From contig NZ_BNBI01000011.1 of the NCBI RefSeq assembly GCF_014655295.1, positions 186,001 through 250,000 on the forward strand: a stretch of DNA of 64,000 nucleotides, read 5' to 3'. Positions 17,101-25,299 of the stretch are shown piece by piece. Each line of letters opens with the position of its first letter. Position 1 is the stretch's first letter. The translations under genes and the position numbers were made by a program. A model generated the notes under the pieces. That model did no database searches. It was not told the origin of the DNA and saw only the letters and a program-made list of their open reading frames with translations. Origin of the DNA: Streptomyces fumanus (GTDB lineage: Bacteria; Actinomycetota; Actinomycetes; Streptomycetales; Streptomycetaceae).

Positions 17101-17240
17101 GGGACCGCCGCCAGGCCGAGAAGGTCGAGCAGGAGGCGCTGACCGACCTGGACGCCACCCTCGGCAGCAAGCACTCGCACACCGTCTCGGCCCGCGCCCG
17201 CAACCGGCCCTACTGGGACTTCGAACCGCAGTCGACCTGA
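14199..17240 (+). CDS. fxsT: FxSxx-COOH system TIR-like/NB-ARC/TPR protein
   Basis: 1013 residues from ATG 14199, with CTGGAGG eight bases upstream. Domains: TIR-like ~18-150 (TVTIHFAGFNRAWAAWIGDR, LIVVSDWYF); NB-ARC/STAND NTPase with Walker A GMSGVGKTQ (~211) and Walker B LLILDGADEPDQI (~286); LTSRNPEW sensor; LPLLLDQTAGWL; then TPRs from ~560 to the end, finishing YWDFEP. This is the FxSxx-COOH system TPR protein. STAND proteins oligomerise on ligand binding, and a TIR-like domain suggests an effector or signalling output. It is preceded by a 132-bp gap with a possible promoter. A paralogue ends the island. Confidence 0.85.
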   Translation: MSGARKPVDPTERGAARQTVTIHFAGFNRAWAAWIGDRLERRGQRVVYLRWESPADVPLVDLLRDLKLAEGRILIVVSDWYFQLGPRTHEEWNEALREVVAPDPSRFAAVSVTTATIPSAAAVLAPVALTNMGAEEAERRLLDRLDLPSEPLSEPPAAARRGPRFPASMPDVWGAVPRRNTRFTGREDLFNEAYNLLLNSEPGAGVLTFYGMSGVGKTQLAAEYAHRFGSEYDVVWWVNAEGRVTYRRQLAEMAPKLGLQTGQEYGERLRAVRDSLRRGEPYSRWLLILDGADEPDQIWDMVPNGPGHVLITSRNPEWGEHNSRLLEVPVYARDESVAFIRRRAPRLTETEADQLADALEDLPLLLDQTAGWLNDSDMSVRQYIRLLEDGVDGDVVKVSADFPLAFQTAWSILLNKLRETVPESVDLLRLCTFFAPGFIPVRLLREVPSDELPEQLARLFNDPLLWNRAINQLRTYSVVRLESHESSGDETVSSGESLYLHRMVHQIVHKDMPDSDRHEFVDVVRRALAAADPRRPTDSDLWPGYAEITPHLKYADVLQSRDPQVQRLVFNCLRYMYFSGEYPSGIKLAERALNAWRELLGQSHPRIWELTYHYTNLLRASGDYVRSEALSRDAVDHLREQRGEQDLEHVRAAAGLAADLRGLGRFDEALEMSQWVLAAYRELLGEQDSRTLSAQNNLALSLRLLGWYREALDVDKQTMEARRQFLRARHPFTLSSENSYSIDLRLLGRYAEAESIQRKNVHEARIALGRDNPLTLRAEYNLALCRYRMGDRDRRRDQGDGPQEPGALLASVLERGERVLGETNPWTLMFATGQSCYAREHGDIDQARELSEAVVARYEVMLTEGHPFIAGARANQALILRNVGEREQAHALIEQAHGEMTQALGESHPWSLGCALNASALRNLVGDIEGAADLSRDTVTRATEWLGRTHPLTLSTRIAYAADLRGLRDRRQAEKVEQEALTDLDATLGSKHSHTVSARARNRPYWDFEPQST

Positions 17241-17335
17241 CGGCCTCCCCGGTGCGCATAACCCCCACCGCGCCGGGGAAGGAACCGGTTCACTCAGCAC
17301 GCCGGAAACACACGTGAGCTGACCCAGGGGGACGT

Positions 17336-17716
17336 GTGGTGATCTTGGTGGGGCCCGTTGCCGGGGGAGCGGACGGGCCCGTACCGGTCGAGGTGGACGC
17401 GGAGCTGTCCGGGGCCGCCGTCGACGGACTCGACCTCGTCTACGGCGACGAGAGAACCCGGGACGGCGCCGGGCAACGCGTCGTCCGGGTGGCCCGCGAC
17501 GTCTACACCGAGGGACTCGACCTGGCCCGCCGGTGTGCGGCGCAGGCCGTACGGCGCTTCGGGGAACTGGAGGAGGCGCTGCGGCCCGACGAGATCGAGC
17601 TGCAGCTCGCCATCAGGCTCGACGCCGGGGTGGCCACCCTCGTCCGCAGCGGCGCCGAGGCCCAGCTCCAGGTCACCCTGCGCTGGCGGACCGCCCCCGC
17701 GGGGACCGCCCCGTGA
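17336..17716 (+). CDS. Trypsin-co-occurring domain (Trypco1) protein, module 2
   Basis: 126 residues with the Trypco1 layout: N-terminal strand VPVEVDAELSG, central helix DVYTEGLDLARRCAAQAVRR, then RPDEIELQLAIRLDAGVATLV and QLQVTLRWRT. It parallels the module 1 protein (RPDEVSVQFGIELTAKAGKVV) at matching positions. GTG at 17336 or 17339 is the start, with GGGGGA upstream. The MoxR/ChlI gene starts inside its stop codon (GTGA overlap at 17713). It starts the second conflict module. Confidence 0.7.
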   Translation: MVILVGPVAGGADGPVPVEVDAELSGAAVDGLDLVYGDERTRDGAGQRVVRVARDVYTEGLDLARRCAAQAVRRFGELEEALRPDEIELQLAIRLDAGVATLVRSGAEAQLQVTLRWRTAPAGTAP

Positions 17717-18654
17717 CGGGCGCCCCGCCGGACGCGCGGATCCTGCCCTACTCCCGGGTGGTGGGCCAGGGGGAGCTGAAGCTCGCGCTGGAGCTGAACC
17801 ACGTACTGCCCCGGATCGGCGGGGTGCTGATGGCCGGGCCGCGCGGCACCGCCAAGTCCACGCTGGTGCGGGCCTTCGCGCTGATGGCGCACGGCGAGCT
17901 GCCGGTCACCCTGCCCATCAACGCCACCGACGACCGGGTCCTCGGCGGCTGGGAACTGGACGCCCTGATCCGCGGCGAGGCCCGCCCCCAGCCCGGCCTG
18001 CTGGAGGACGCGGCGGACAAGGGGCTGCTCTACGTCGACGAGGTCAACCTCCTCGACGACCACCTGGTGGACATCATCCTGGACGTCGTCTCCACCGGTG
18101 TGCTGTCGGTGCAGCGCGAAGGGCTCGCCGCCGCGCGGACCCTCTCCTTCGGGCTGGTCGGCACCATGAACCCCGAAGAGGGCGGACTGCGGCCGCAGTT
18201 GCTCGACCGGTTCGGGCTGATGGTCACCGCCGAACAACTGGACGAGAACGCCCGGTACCGGCTGATCCGCACGGTGCTGGACTTCGAGGAGGAACTGGAG
18301 CGGAAGGACTCCGGCTGGCTCGCGGCCGCGCGGCGCGACGACGCCGAGCTCCGGCAGCGGCTGGAGACGGCCCGGCGGCGGGTACCCGAGGTCGGCGTGC
18401 CCGACGAGGTCCTCAGGCTCTGCGGCCGGGCGGCGGACCGCACGGAGGCCGTCGGCCAGCGCGGGGAGATCGTGGCCACGCTGGCGGCCCGTGCCCTCGC
18501 CGCCCTGGAGGGCGCGGACCGGGTGGCGCCCGAGCACGTCCTGCGGGTCCTGCCGATGGCCCTGCGGCACCGGCGGCCGGAGACCACCCACGGCGGCACC
18601 TTCGACTGGGGGCCGGAGGACCAGGCCCGGGTCGAGGACCTCTTCGGGGCCTGA
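17713..18654 (+). CDS. MoxR/ChlI-type AAA+ ATPase, module 2
   Basis: 313 residues from the GTG overlapping the previous stop. Walker A is GPRGTAKST (residues 42-50) and Walker B LLYVDEVNLLDDHLVD (105-120). VGTMNPEEGGLRPQLLDRFGL is the sensor 1 and arginine region. These details are closer to the magnesium-chelatase ChlI branch (VDEVNLLDD, MNPEEG) than to the module 1 MoxR. ChlI-like ATPases work with a vWA (ChlD-like) partner, and the next gene encodes one. No chelatase subunit H is present, so metal chelation is unlikely. It should power the CHAT-protease module. Confidence 0.85.
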   Translation: MTGAPPDARILPYSRVVGQGELKLALELNHVLPRIGGVLMAGPRGTAKSTLVRAFALMAHGELPVTLPINATDDRVLGGWELDALIRGEARPQPGLLEDAADKGLLYVDEVNLLDDHLVDIILDVVSTGVLSVQREGLAAARTLSFGLVGTMNPEEGGLRPQLLDRFGLMVTAEQLDENARYRLIRTVLDFEEELERKDSGWLAAARRDDAELRQRLETARRRVPEVGVPDEVLRLCGRAADRTEAVGQRGEIVATLAARALAALEGADRVAPEHVLRVLPMALRHRRPETTHGGTFDWGPEDQARVEDLFGA

Positions 18655-18661
18655 GCCGGTC

Positions 18662-20545
18662 ATGGCCGCCCCGTTGCCGCGCCGCACCGCCGACGACCCC
18701 GCGCGCCGCCTCACCCACGCCCTGGTCTGCGCGGCCGCCGAACCCGCCCTGTCCGGGGTCCTCCTCCTCGACCTGGAGCCCCGGCTCCTCGACCCGGTGA
18801 CCCGGCTGTTCACCGCCCTCCTCACCGGCACCACGGACCGCCCGCCCGCGCCCCTGGTGCTGGGCGCCGCCGGCCGCGACGAGGACCTGTGGGCCCGCAC
18901 CGAGCTGCGGCGCGAGGAGCACGGCCTCTCCTTCCGCACCGCACCCGGCCCCCTCGTCGCCGCCGCCGGCCAGCCCGGACCGCCGCCGCTCGTCGTCGTG
19001 CCCGACCTGCCCCGGCTGAGCGTCGCCGGGATGCGCGCCGCCGTCCAGTTGGTCGGTGCCGACGTCACCGTGGTGGAACGCACCGGAGTACGCCGGACGA
19101 TCCGGCCCCGGGCCCGCTGGCTGGCCCTGTGCCGGTCGGCCGACGCGGGACGGCTCAGCCGGCATCTGCTGGACCGGTTCGCGGTACGGCTGCCGGTGCC
19201 CGGCCTCACCCTGCCGCCCGTGGAGCCGCTGCTCGCCGCCCTGCCGCCCGCCTGGCGGGCCGCCGCCGTCCGGGGCGTGCCGCCCGTCCCGGTCACCGAC
19301 GAGGCCCTCACCCGCGTCCACGAACTGCTCGGCGGCGAGGCGGGCGTCCGCCGCCGACTGGCCCTCGCCCGCCTCGCCCGCACCCTCGCCGCCCTGGACG
19401 GCGCCCCGTCGGCGGACGCCGGGCACTGCGACGCGGCGGCCCGGGTCATCGGCCTGCCCGTGCCGGACGCCCCGCGCCCCGGACCCGTCCCCGCGCCGGA
19501 CGGCGACCCCGGGCCGCCGGCCGGCGGCACGCCCCGCACGGTCCCGGCACGCCGGCCCGCCCGGGACGCACCGCCCCGCCCCGCCGGGGACCGGGCGCTG
19601 CTGGAGACCGGCCCCGCCGAAGGCATCGGCGGCGCCCCCGGCGGCAGCCCGGCCGGGTCCGGCACCCCGTTCCCGGAGGACGAGGCGTCCGGTCCTCCCG
19701 ACGCCACGCCGCTGCGCAGCCCCGGCCGGCGCACCTCCGGGCCCGCCCTGGCCCGCGGCCCCGTCATCGGCACCCGGCGCGCCACCGACCTGCGCGACCT
19801 CGCGTACGTGCGTACCGTGCGGGAGGCCGCGGTGCACCAGCGGGTGCGCGGCACCGACCGGTTCACCGTCTCGCCGGCCGATCTGCACAGCAACATCCGG
19901 GCCGGCGCCCCCGAGCGCGTCCTGGTGCTGCTCCTGGACCACACCTGCCGGGGCGGCGACTGGGACTGGCAGGACGCCCTGACGCCCTTCCTGCAGTGGG
20001 CGTACACCAGCCGGGCCACCGTCCATGTCGTCGAGGTGGGCGCGGCGGACACGGCCGAGGAACTGCGCGCCCAGAGCTTCGCCGCGCGCAGCGTCCTGGA
20101 CCCCCAGGTGCTGGCCGCGCTGTACCGCCGGGCGGGCCGCGCGACGCCGCTGGCCCACGGGATCGAACTCGCGGCGCAGACGCTGCGGCGCACGTTCCGG
20201 CAGCACGGCACCGGACCCGCGGAGGCGTGGCTGGTCGTCGTCACCGACGGCCGCGGCAACATCCCCCTGCGGGCCAGCCACACCGGGCGGCTCACCGGCG
20301 AGGTGGCCGCCGCCGGCGTCGAGGACACGGTCGAGGCCGCCGCCCGGATCGGCGCGATGGACCGCACCCGGCTGCACGTCGCCGTCGTCGACCCGGCCCG
20401 GGAACCCTACGGCGACCTGCCGTTCGTCCTCGCCGACAGCCTCGGCGCGACGGTCGTCGAGGGCCGCACGGAACCGGGGGCACCGGTGGACGGCGAGCCG
20501 CGGTCCGGCCCGCCCCGCACCCCGGGGGGCGAGCGTGGCCACTGA
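18662..20545 (+). CDS. ChlD-like vWA protein with degenerate metal site, module 2
   Basis: 627 residues from ATG 18662, seven bases after the ATPase stop. N-terminal ~1-270 is a ChlI/ChlD-like degenerate ATPase-type region (RLTHALVCAAAEPALSGVLLLDLEP, LDRFAVRLPVPGL). Then comes a Pro/Gly-rich linker (~275-370) and a C-terminal vWA fold (RVLVLLLDHTCRGG at about residue 420, VVVTDGRGNIPL, RLHVAVVDPA). The usual DxSxS metal site reads DHTCR, so it probably does not bind Mg in the standard way. It is the partner of the ATPase encoded just upstream, and the CHAT protease gene overlaps its end by 11 bp. Confidence 0.75.
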   Translation: MAAPLPRRTADDPARRLTHALVCAAAEPALSGVLLLDLEPRLLDPVTRLFTALLTGTTDRPPAPLVLGAAGRDEDLWARTELRREEHGLSFRTAPGPLVAAAGQPGPPPLVVVPDLPRLSVAGMRAAVQLVGADVTVVERTGVRRTIRPRARWLALCRSADAGRLSRHLLDRFAVRLPVPGLTLPPVEPLLAALPPAWRAAAVRGVPPVPVTDEALTRVHELLGGEAGVRRRLALARLARTLAALDGAPSADAGHCDAAARVIGLPVPDAPRPGPVPAPDGDPGPPAGGTPRTVPARRPARDAPPRPAGDRALLETGPAEGIGGAPGGSPAGSGTPFPEDEASGPPDATPLRSPGRRTSGPALARGPVIGTRRATDLRDLAYVRTVREAAVHQRVRGTDRFTVSPADLHSNIRAGAPERVLVLLLDHTCRGGDWDWQDALTPFLQWAYTSRATVHVVEVGAADTAEELRAQSFAARSVLDPQVLAALYRRAGRATPLAHGIELAAQTLRRTFRQHGTGPAEAWLVVVTDGRGNIPLRASHTGRLTGEVAAAGVEDTVEAAARIGAMDRTRLHVAVVDPAREPYGDLPFVLADSLGATVVEGRTEPGAPVDGEPRSGPPRTPGGERGH

Positions 20546-21857
20546 GCCGCAGCGGGCGCCGAGGTGGCTGGGGGAGACCCGTACCGCCGTGCTCCGCAGA
20601 GGACTGCCCGGGCTGAAGGCGGCGGCACGCAGACCGGTCGTGCGGACCGGGCAGATGCGCCGCGTGCAGGAACCGCCCGCCGGACTCGGCGGCACCGAGA
20701 CCCACCCCGGCGCCCGCCTGGAGGACGGCTTCGCGGTGCTCCGCGTCCTGCGCGGCGAGGGCCCCGGCGGAGCGCAGGGGTACCGGCTGCGCGGCTGGTG
20801 CGGCGACCTGACCCTGACCTGCGCGCCCGGCCCGACCCGCCTGGCCGCCCCCGGCATCAGCCTCGCCACCCTGCGCCGGGACGACGGCGAGTACCCCTCC
20901 GAGGTGCTGCACGGCATCCGCCTGTGGTCGTCCAACCAACCGGAACTCACCCACTGGCTCGACCGGATCCGTGCCCGGCACGGTGACGAACTGCGCCTCG
21001 TCGTCTGGGACGACACCGGCTTCGACCTGCCCTGGGAGCTGTTCTGGCTGCCCGAGGACCCGGCCCGCGGGCTGCCCGGCGGGCCGCTGGGCGCGCTGAC
21101 CGTCGTCTCCCGCTGGACCACCGTCCGCGACCTGAGCCACGGCCTGCCCCGGGAGACCGGCGGCTGCCGCGGCCGCGTCCTCGGCTATCTGCACCGGGAC
21201 ATGGCCGACGACGGCCACGTCTTCGCCCCGTACGCGCACAAGCTGCACGGGCGGATGACCCCCTTCCTGCACGACCTCGACACCCACCCCGACACCACCG
21301 GCCTGGTCTACCTCGGCTGCCACGGCGGCTACGGCGACACCGTGCCGCGTCTCACCCTGGGCGACCGCACCTGGGCCGAGCTGAACGGCGAGGCCATGAC
21401 CGTGCTGCTGCGCGACCGCTCGCTGGTCTGCCTCAACGCCTGCGACTCCGGGCGGTTCGTCACCAACCGGGCGCAGGGCGAGGAGGCGCTGCGCGGCTTC
21501 GCGGAGCTGTTCCTGCGCAAGGGCGCCGGCGGCTGTCTCGTCACCGCCGGGAAGGTCGGCGACGAGGAAGCCAGGACGCTCGTACGCGAGCTGGTGCGCG
21601 AGGTCGCCGCCCACCCGCACCGGTCGGTGCCCCAGACGCTGCGGGCCTTCCGCGCCCGGGCCCTCGCCGAGTTCGGGTCCCCGGCCCGGCTGCCCAGCCT
21701 CCTCGACGACACCGGACGGATCGACGGCACCGGCCAGAAACGGGTCCTGCGGCTGCTGTACGCCTTCATGTTCCACTACTACGGGCACCCCCGGACCACA
21801 CTGGGGCTCATCTCGGCGGCGGGCGCGCGGCACACCGAAGCGGGGCCCGGACGGTGA
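20535..21857 (+). CDS. CHAT-domain caspase-like protease, module 2
   Basis: 440 residues from the GTG at 20535, which overlaps the vWA gene. The C-terminal half is a CHAT (caspase HetF-associated with TPR) protease. The catalytic dyad is visible: His263 in VYLGCHGGYGD and Cys303 in VCLNACDSGRF. RLVVWDDTGFDLPWELFWLP is the usual strand and substrate-pocket region. CHAT proteases in conflict systems cleave cellular targets or pore-forming partners upon activation. Its place in module 2 corresponds to that of the trypsin-like protease in module 1. The downstream fxsT-like gene overlaps by 4 bp (GTGA). Confidence 0.85.
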   Translation: MATEPQRAPRWLGETRTAVLRRGLPGLKAAARRPVVRTGQMRRVQEPPAGLGGTETHPGARLEDGFAVLRVLRGEGPGGAQGYRLRGWCGDLTLTCAPGPTRLAAPGISLATLRRDDGEYPSEVLHGIRLWSSNQPELTHWLDRIRARHGDELRLVVWDDTGFDLPWELFWLPEDPARGLPGGPLGALTVVSRWTTVRDLSHGLPRETGGCRGRVLGYLHRDMADDGHVFAPYAHKLHGRMTPFLHDLDTHPDTTGLVYLGCHGGYGDTVPRLTLGDRTWAELNGEAMTVLLRDRSLVCLNACDSGRFVTNRAQGEEALRGFAELFLRKGAGGCLVTAGKVGDEEARTLVRELVREVAAHPHRSVPQTLRAFRARALAEFGSPARLPSLLDDTGRIDGTGQKRVLRLLYAFMFHYYGHPRTTLGLISAAGARHTEAGPGR

Positions 21858-24800
21858 CCGGCAACGAGCGCCCGCTGCTGATCGAACCGGTCGTGGCCTG
21901 GCCCCGGCAGGCCGAGGCGGGCGCTGACTACCTCGTCACCGTCGACCTGCGCGGCCCCCTCCCGGCCCCGGACGGCACCCCGGCCGACTGGCCGTACCCG
22001 GAGGAGGAGTTCACCTTCACCGTCACCCTCGACGGTGCCCCCCTGTTCGCCTGCGCCGCCCTCGGCGAACCCAGCGTGGTCCTGCACCGCTTCGGCGGTA
22101 CGTACGGACCCGCCCGCTTCCGGGTCTCCGCGGGCACCGACACCGGCCCGGCCTCGCTGTGGCTGACGGTCAGCAACCAGTGGGGGGTGCCCGTCCGCAA
22201 GGCCGAGCTGCGCTGCGAGATCCGGGCCGGCGACGGCACCCGGGAGGAGCGGACCCCGGCCCGCCCGGTCGAGGACGTGCCCCGGCCGCCCGTCCTGCGG
22301 CCCGGCCGCGCCGAGCCCGCGCCGCCCCGCCCGCGTCCCGGGACGGGGACGGTCACCATCAGCTTCGCCGGTCCCGACCGGGCGTGGGCCGCCTGGATCG
22401 GGGACCGGCTGAGAAGGCGCGGAGTGCGGGTGGACCGCCGGCGCTGGGACCCGCCCGCCGGGGTGCCGCTGGCCGGACTGCTCTCCGGCCTGCGGACGGC
22501 GGGACCGGTCCTGATGGTCCTCAGCGCCCCCTACTTCGAGGCGGGCGGACGCACCCGGGACGAATGGGAGCGGGCCCTGCGCGACATCGCCGCCGCGGAC
22601 CCGTCGGGGTTCGCCGCCGTGTCCGTCACCTCGGTGCCCGTCCCGGCGGCCACCGCCGCCCTCCGCCCGGTGGACCTGACGGCACTCGGTGCCGAGGAGG
22701 CCGAACGACGGCTGCTGGCCCGGCTGGACCTGCCGGCCGACCCCCTTCCCGAGCGGGTGGACGACGTGCGGTACCCCGCGTCGAGGCCGGACGTCTGGGG
22801 CCTGGTACCGCGCCACAACCCCCGCTTCACCGGCCGGGAGGCGCTGCTCGCCGCGGCGCACCGCCTTCTGCGGGACGCCGGAAGGGTCACGCTGCACGGC
22901 ATGTCCGGCGTCGGCAAGACCCAGATGGCCACCGAGTACGTGTACCGGTTCGGCCCGGAGTACGACGTGGTGTGGTGGGTGCACGCCGAGTCCCGGGCCA
23001 CCTGCCGTCGCCGGCTGGCCGAACTGGCGCCGGCACTGGGACTGCGGACGGGCGAGGAGTACGGCATGCGGGTGCGGGCCGTGCGCGACGCCCTGCGCCG
23101 GGGCGAGCCGTACTCCCGGTGGCTGCTGGTCCTGGACGGCGCGGACGAGCCGGACCAGATCCACGATCTGCTGCCCGCCGGTCCCGGACACGTGCTCGTC
23201 ACCTCCCGCAACCCGGACTGGGCGGAGCACGGCAGCGAGCTGCTGGAGGTGCCCGTCTACACCCGGGAGGAGTCGGTGGCCTTCGTCCGCCGCCGGGCGC
23301 CCCGGCTGAGCGGCCCCGAGGCGGACCAGTTGGCGGAGGCGCTGGGGGACCTGCCGCTGCTCCTCGACCAGACGGCCGGCTGGCTCGACGAGTCCGACCT
23401 GCCGGTGGGCGAGTACCTCGCCCTGCTGGAGGCCGGCACCGCCGACGACGTGCTGCGGGTGTCGGCGGACTTCCCGCTGGCCTACCGGACGGCCTGGACG
23501 ATCCTCCTGGAGAGCCTGCGCGCGGCCGTCCCCGAGTCCGTCGACCTGCTGCGCCTGTGCACCTTCTTCGCCCCCGGCCACGTCCCCGTCCACCTGCTCA
23601 GGAAGCTGCCGCGCGAGGGCCTGCCGCCCTCCGTCGCCCGTCTGCTGACCGACCCCGCGCTGTGGGCGGCGGCGGTCGACCAGCTCCGCCGGTACTCCGT
23701 GGTCCGGGTCGAACCGCACGAGGCCGACCCCGCCCGCGAGGTCCTCTACCTCCACCGCGTGGTGCACGGCTTCGTCCGCGCCGAGCTGCCCGAGGACACC
23801 GCGCGTGAACTCGCCGACGTGGTCCGGCGGGCCCTGGCCGCCGCCGACCCCGGCAAGCCGTCCAGCCCGGCGCTGTGGCCCGCCTACGCCGAGATCGTCC
23901 CGCACCTCAAGCACGCCCAGGTCCTGGCGAGCGAGGACCCCGGCGTGCAGCGCCTGGTCCTCAACTGCCTGCGCTACCTGTACCTCTCGGGCGAGTACGC
24001 GGCCGGCGGCAAGCTCGGCGGCCGGGCCATGGACGCCTGGCGCGCCCTGCTCGGCGAGAGCCACCCGCGGATCTGGGAGCTGACGTACCACTACGCCAAT
24101 CTGCTGCGGGCCGTGGGCGACTACGACCGCACGATGCGCATCGAGCGGGCCGCCGCCGACCACCTGCGCCGGCAGCGCGGCGAACGGGACCCGGCCTACC
24201 TGCGCGCCCTGGGCGGCCTCGCCGCGGACCTGCGCGGACTCGGCCGGTACGCGGAGGCACTGGAGATGTCCGAGCGGGTCCTCACGGCCTACCGCGAGCG
24301 GCTCGGCGAGGACGACACCGCCACCGTCAACGCCCGCAACAACGTGGCCGTCTCGCTGCGCCTGCTCGGCCGCTACGAGGACGCCTGCCGGCTCAACAGC
24401 GCCACACTGGCCGCACGCCGCGCCCTGCTGGGGGACCGGCACCCGTGGACGCTGAACTCGGAGCACGCCTACGCCCTCGACCTGCGGCTGCTGGGCCGGT
24501 ACGGCGAGGCGACAGCGGTGCAGGAGCCGAGCCTGCGGGTGGTCCGGGAGACGCTGGGCCCCGACACCGTCCAGGCGCTGCGGGCCCAGCACAACCTGGC
24601 GATGTGCCGGTACGCGGCGCGCGACCTGGACGACGCGGGCCGGTACTTCGCCGACGCGCTGGAGCGGGCCGTCCACATCCTGGGCGACCGCGATCCGCTG
24701 ACCCTGATCCTCGCCGTCGGCCAGAGCTGCTTCGCCCGGGAACACGGCGACGCCGAGCGGGCCCGCGCCCTCAGCGCGGCCGTCGTCGCCGCCTATGAGG

Positions 24801-25228
24801 AGACCCTGTCCCCGGACCACCCGTACGCGGTGGGCGCCCGCGCCAACCACGCGCTGGCGCTGCACCGGGCCGGCGACCCGCGGGGCGCCCTGGAGCTGGC
24901 CCGGGCGGCCCGGGCGGGCATGGCCGCGAGGCTGGGCCCCGGCCATCCCTGGACGCTGGGCTGCGCGCTGAACGAGGCGGCGCTGCGCGCGGTCGCCGGG
25001 GACACCGAGCGCGCCGCCGCGCTGAGCCGGGACACCGCCGACCGGGCCGCCCGGGTGCTCGGCCCCGCGCACCCCTTCACCGGGTCGGCCCTGCGCGGGC
25101 TGGCGGCCGATCTGCGCGCCCTGGGGCGGGCGGACGAGGCCGACCGGGCCCGGGAACGGGCGCTGGACGAGGCGGGGCACGGCGGGCCCGCCCGCCGCTA
25201 CTGGGACTTCGAGCCGCACCGCACCTGA
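21854..25228 (+). CDS. Second FxsT-like protein with extra N-terminal beta domain
   Basis: 1124 residues starting at a GTG that overlaps the CHAT stop. It is a clear paralogue of the first FxsT: TIR-like region TVTISFAGPDRAWAAWIGDR, Walker A GMSGVGKTQM, Walker B LLVLDGADEPDQI, LPLLLDQTAGWL, TPRs, and the same YWDFEP ending. It differs by ~125 extra N-terminal residues of beta-rich sequence (YPEEEFTFTVTLDGAPLF, FGGTYGPARFRVSAG), which I do not recognise as a named family; it could be a recognition domain for the CHAT module. The gene closes the island and is followed by a strong terminator. Confidence 0.8.
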   Translation: MTGNERPLLIEPVVAWPRQAEAGADYLVTVDLRGPLPAPDGTPADWPYPEEEFTFTVTLDGAPLFACAALGEPSVVLHRFGGTYGPARFRVSAGTDTGPASLWLTVSNQWGVPVRKAELRCEIRAGDGTREERTPARPVEDVPRPPVLRPGRAEPAPPRPRPGTGTVTISFAGPDRAWAAWIGDRLRRRGVRVDRRRWDPPAGVPLAGLLSGLRTAGPVLMVLSAPYFEAGGRTRDEWERALRDIAAADPSGFAAVSVTSVPVPAATAALRPVDLTALGAEEAERRLLARLDLPADPLPERVDDVRYPASRPDVWGLVPRHNPRFTGREALLAAAHRLLRDAGRVTLHGMSGVGKTQMATEYVYRFGPEYDVVWWVHAESRATCRRRLAELAPALGLRTGEEYGMRVRAVRDALRRGEPYSRWLLVLDGADEPDQIHDLLPAGPGHVLVTSRNPDWAEHGSELLEVPVYTREESVAFVRRRAPRLSGPEADQLAEALGDLPLLLDQTAGWLDESDLPVGEYLALLEAGTADDVLRVSADFPLAYRTAWTILLESLRAAVPESVDLLRLCTFFAPGHVPVHLLRKLPREGLPPSVARLLTDPALWAAAVDQLRRYSVVRVEPHEADPAREVLYLHRVVHGFVRAELPEDTARELADVVRRALAAADPGKPSSPALWPAYAEIVPHLKHAQVLASEDPGVQRLVLNCLRYLYLSGEYAAGGKLGGRAMDAWRALLGESHPRIWELTYHYANLLRAVGDYDRTMRIERAAADHLRRQRGERDPAYLRALGGLAADLRGLGRYAEALEMSERVLTAYRERLGEDDTATVNARNNVAVSLRLLGRYEDACRLNSATLAARRALLGDRHPWTLNSEHAYALDLRLLGRYGEATAVQEPSLRVVRETLGPDTVQALRAQHNLAMCRYAARDLDDAGRYFADALERAVHILGDRDPLTLILAVGQSCFAREHGDAERARALSAAVVAAYEETLSPDHPYAVGARANHALALHRAGDPRGALELARAARAGMAARLGPGHPWTLGCALNEAALRAVAGDTERAAALSRDTADRAARVLGPAHPFTGSALRGLAADLRALGRADEADRARERALDEAGHGGPARRYWDFEPHRT

Positions 25229-25282
25229 CACGGAAGGGCCCGGCCCCGGGGAAACCCCCCGGGGCCGGGCCCTTCGCCGTGT
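25228..25282. terminator. Bidirectional 18-bp terminator hairpin
   Basis: AAGGGCCCGGCCCCGGGG (25234-25251) is perfectly complementary to 25257-25274 across a 5-nt loop. ACACGG before and CCGTGT after extend the stem with a small bulge. It separates the end of the conflict/RiPP island from the convergent end of kgd at 25300, so it probably terminates both. Confidence 0.85.
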
Positions 25283-25299
25283 CACATCGGGTCAGCCGG

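Noticed and set aside
17241..17335. Terminator between the first fxsT and module 2
   Set aside because: CCTCCCCGG and CCGGGGAAGG can pair, but the loop is about 20 nt and the stem imperfect, so the evidence is too weak to call.
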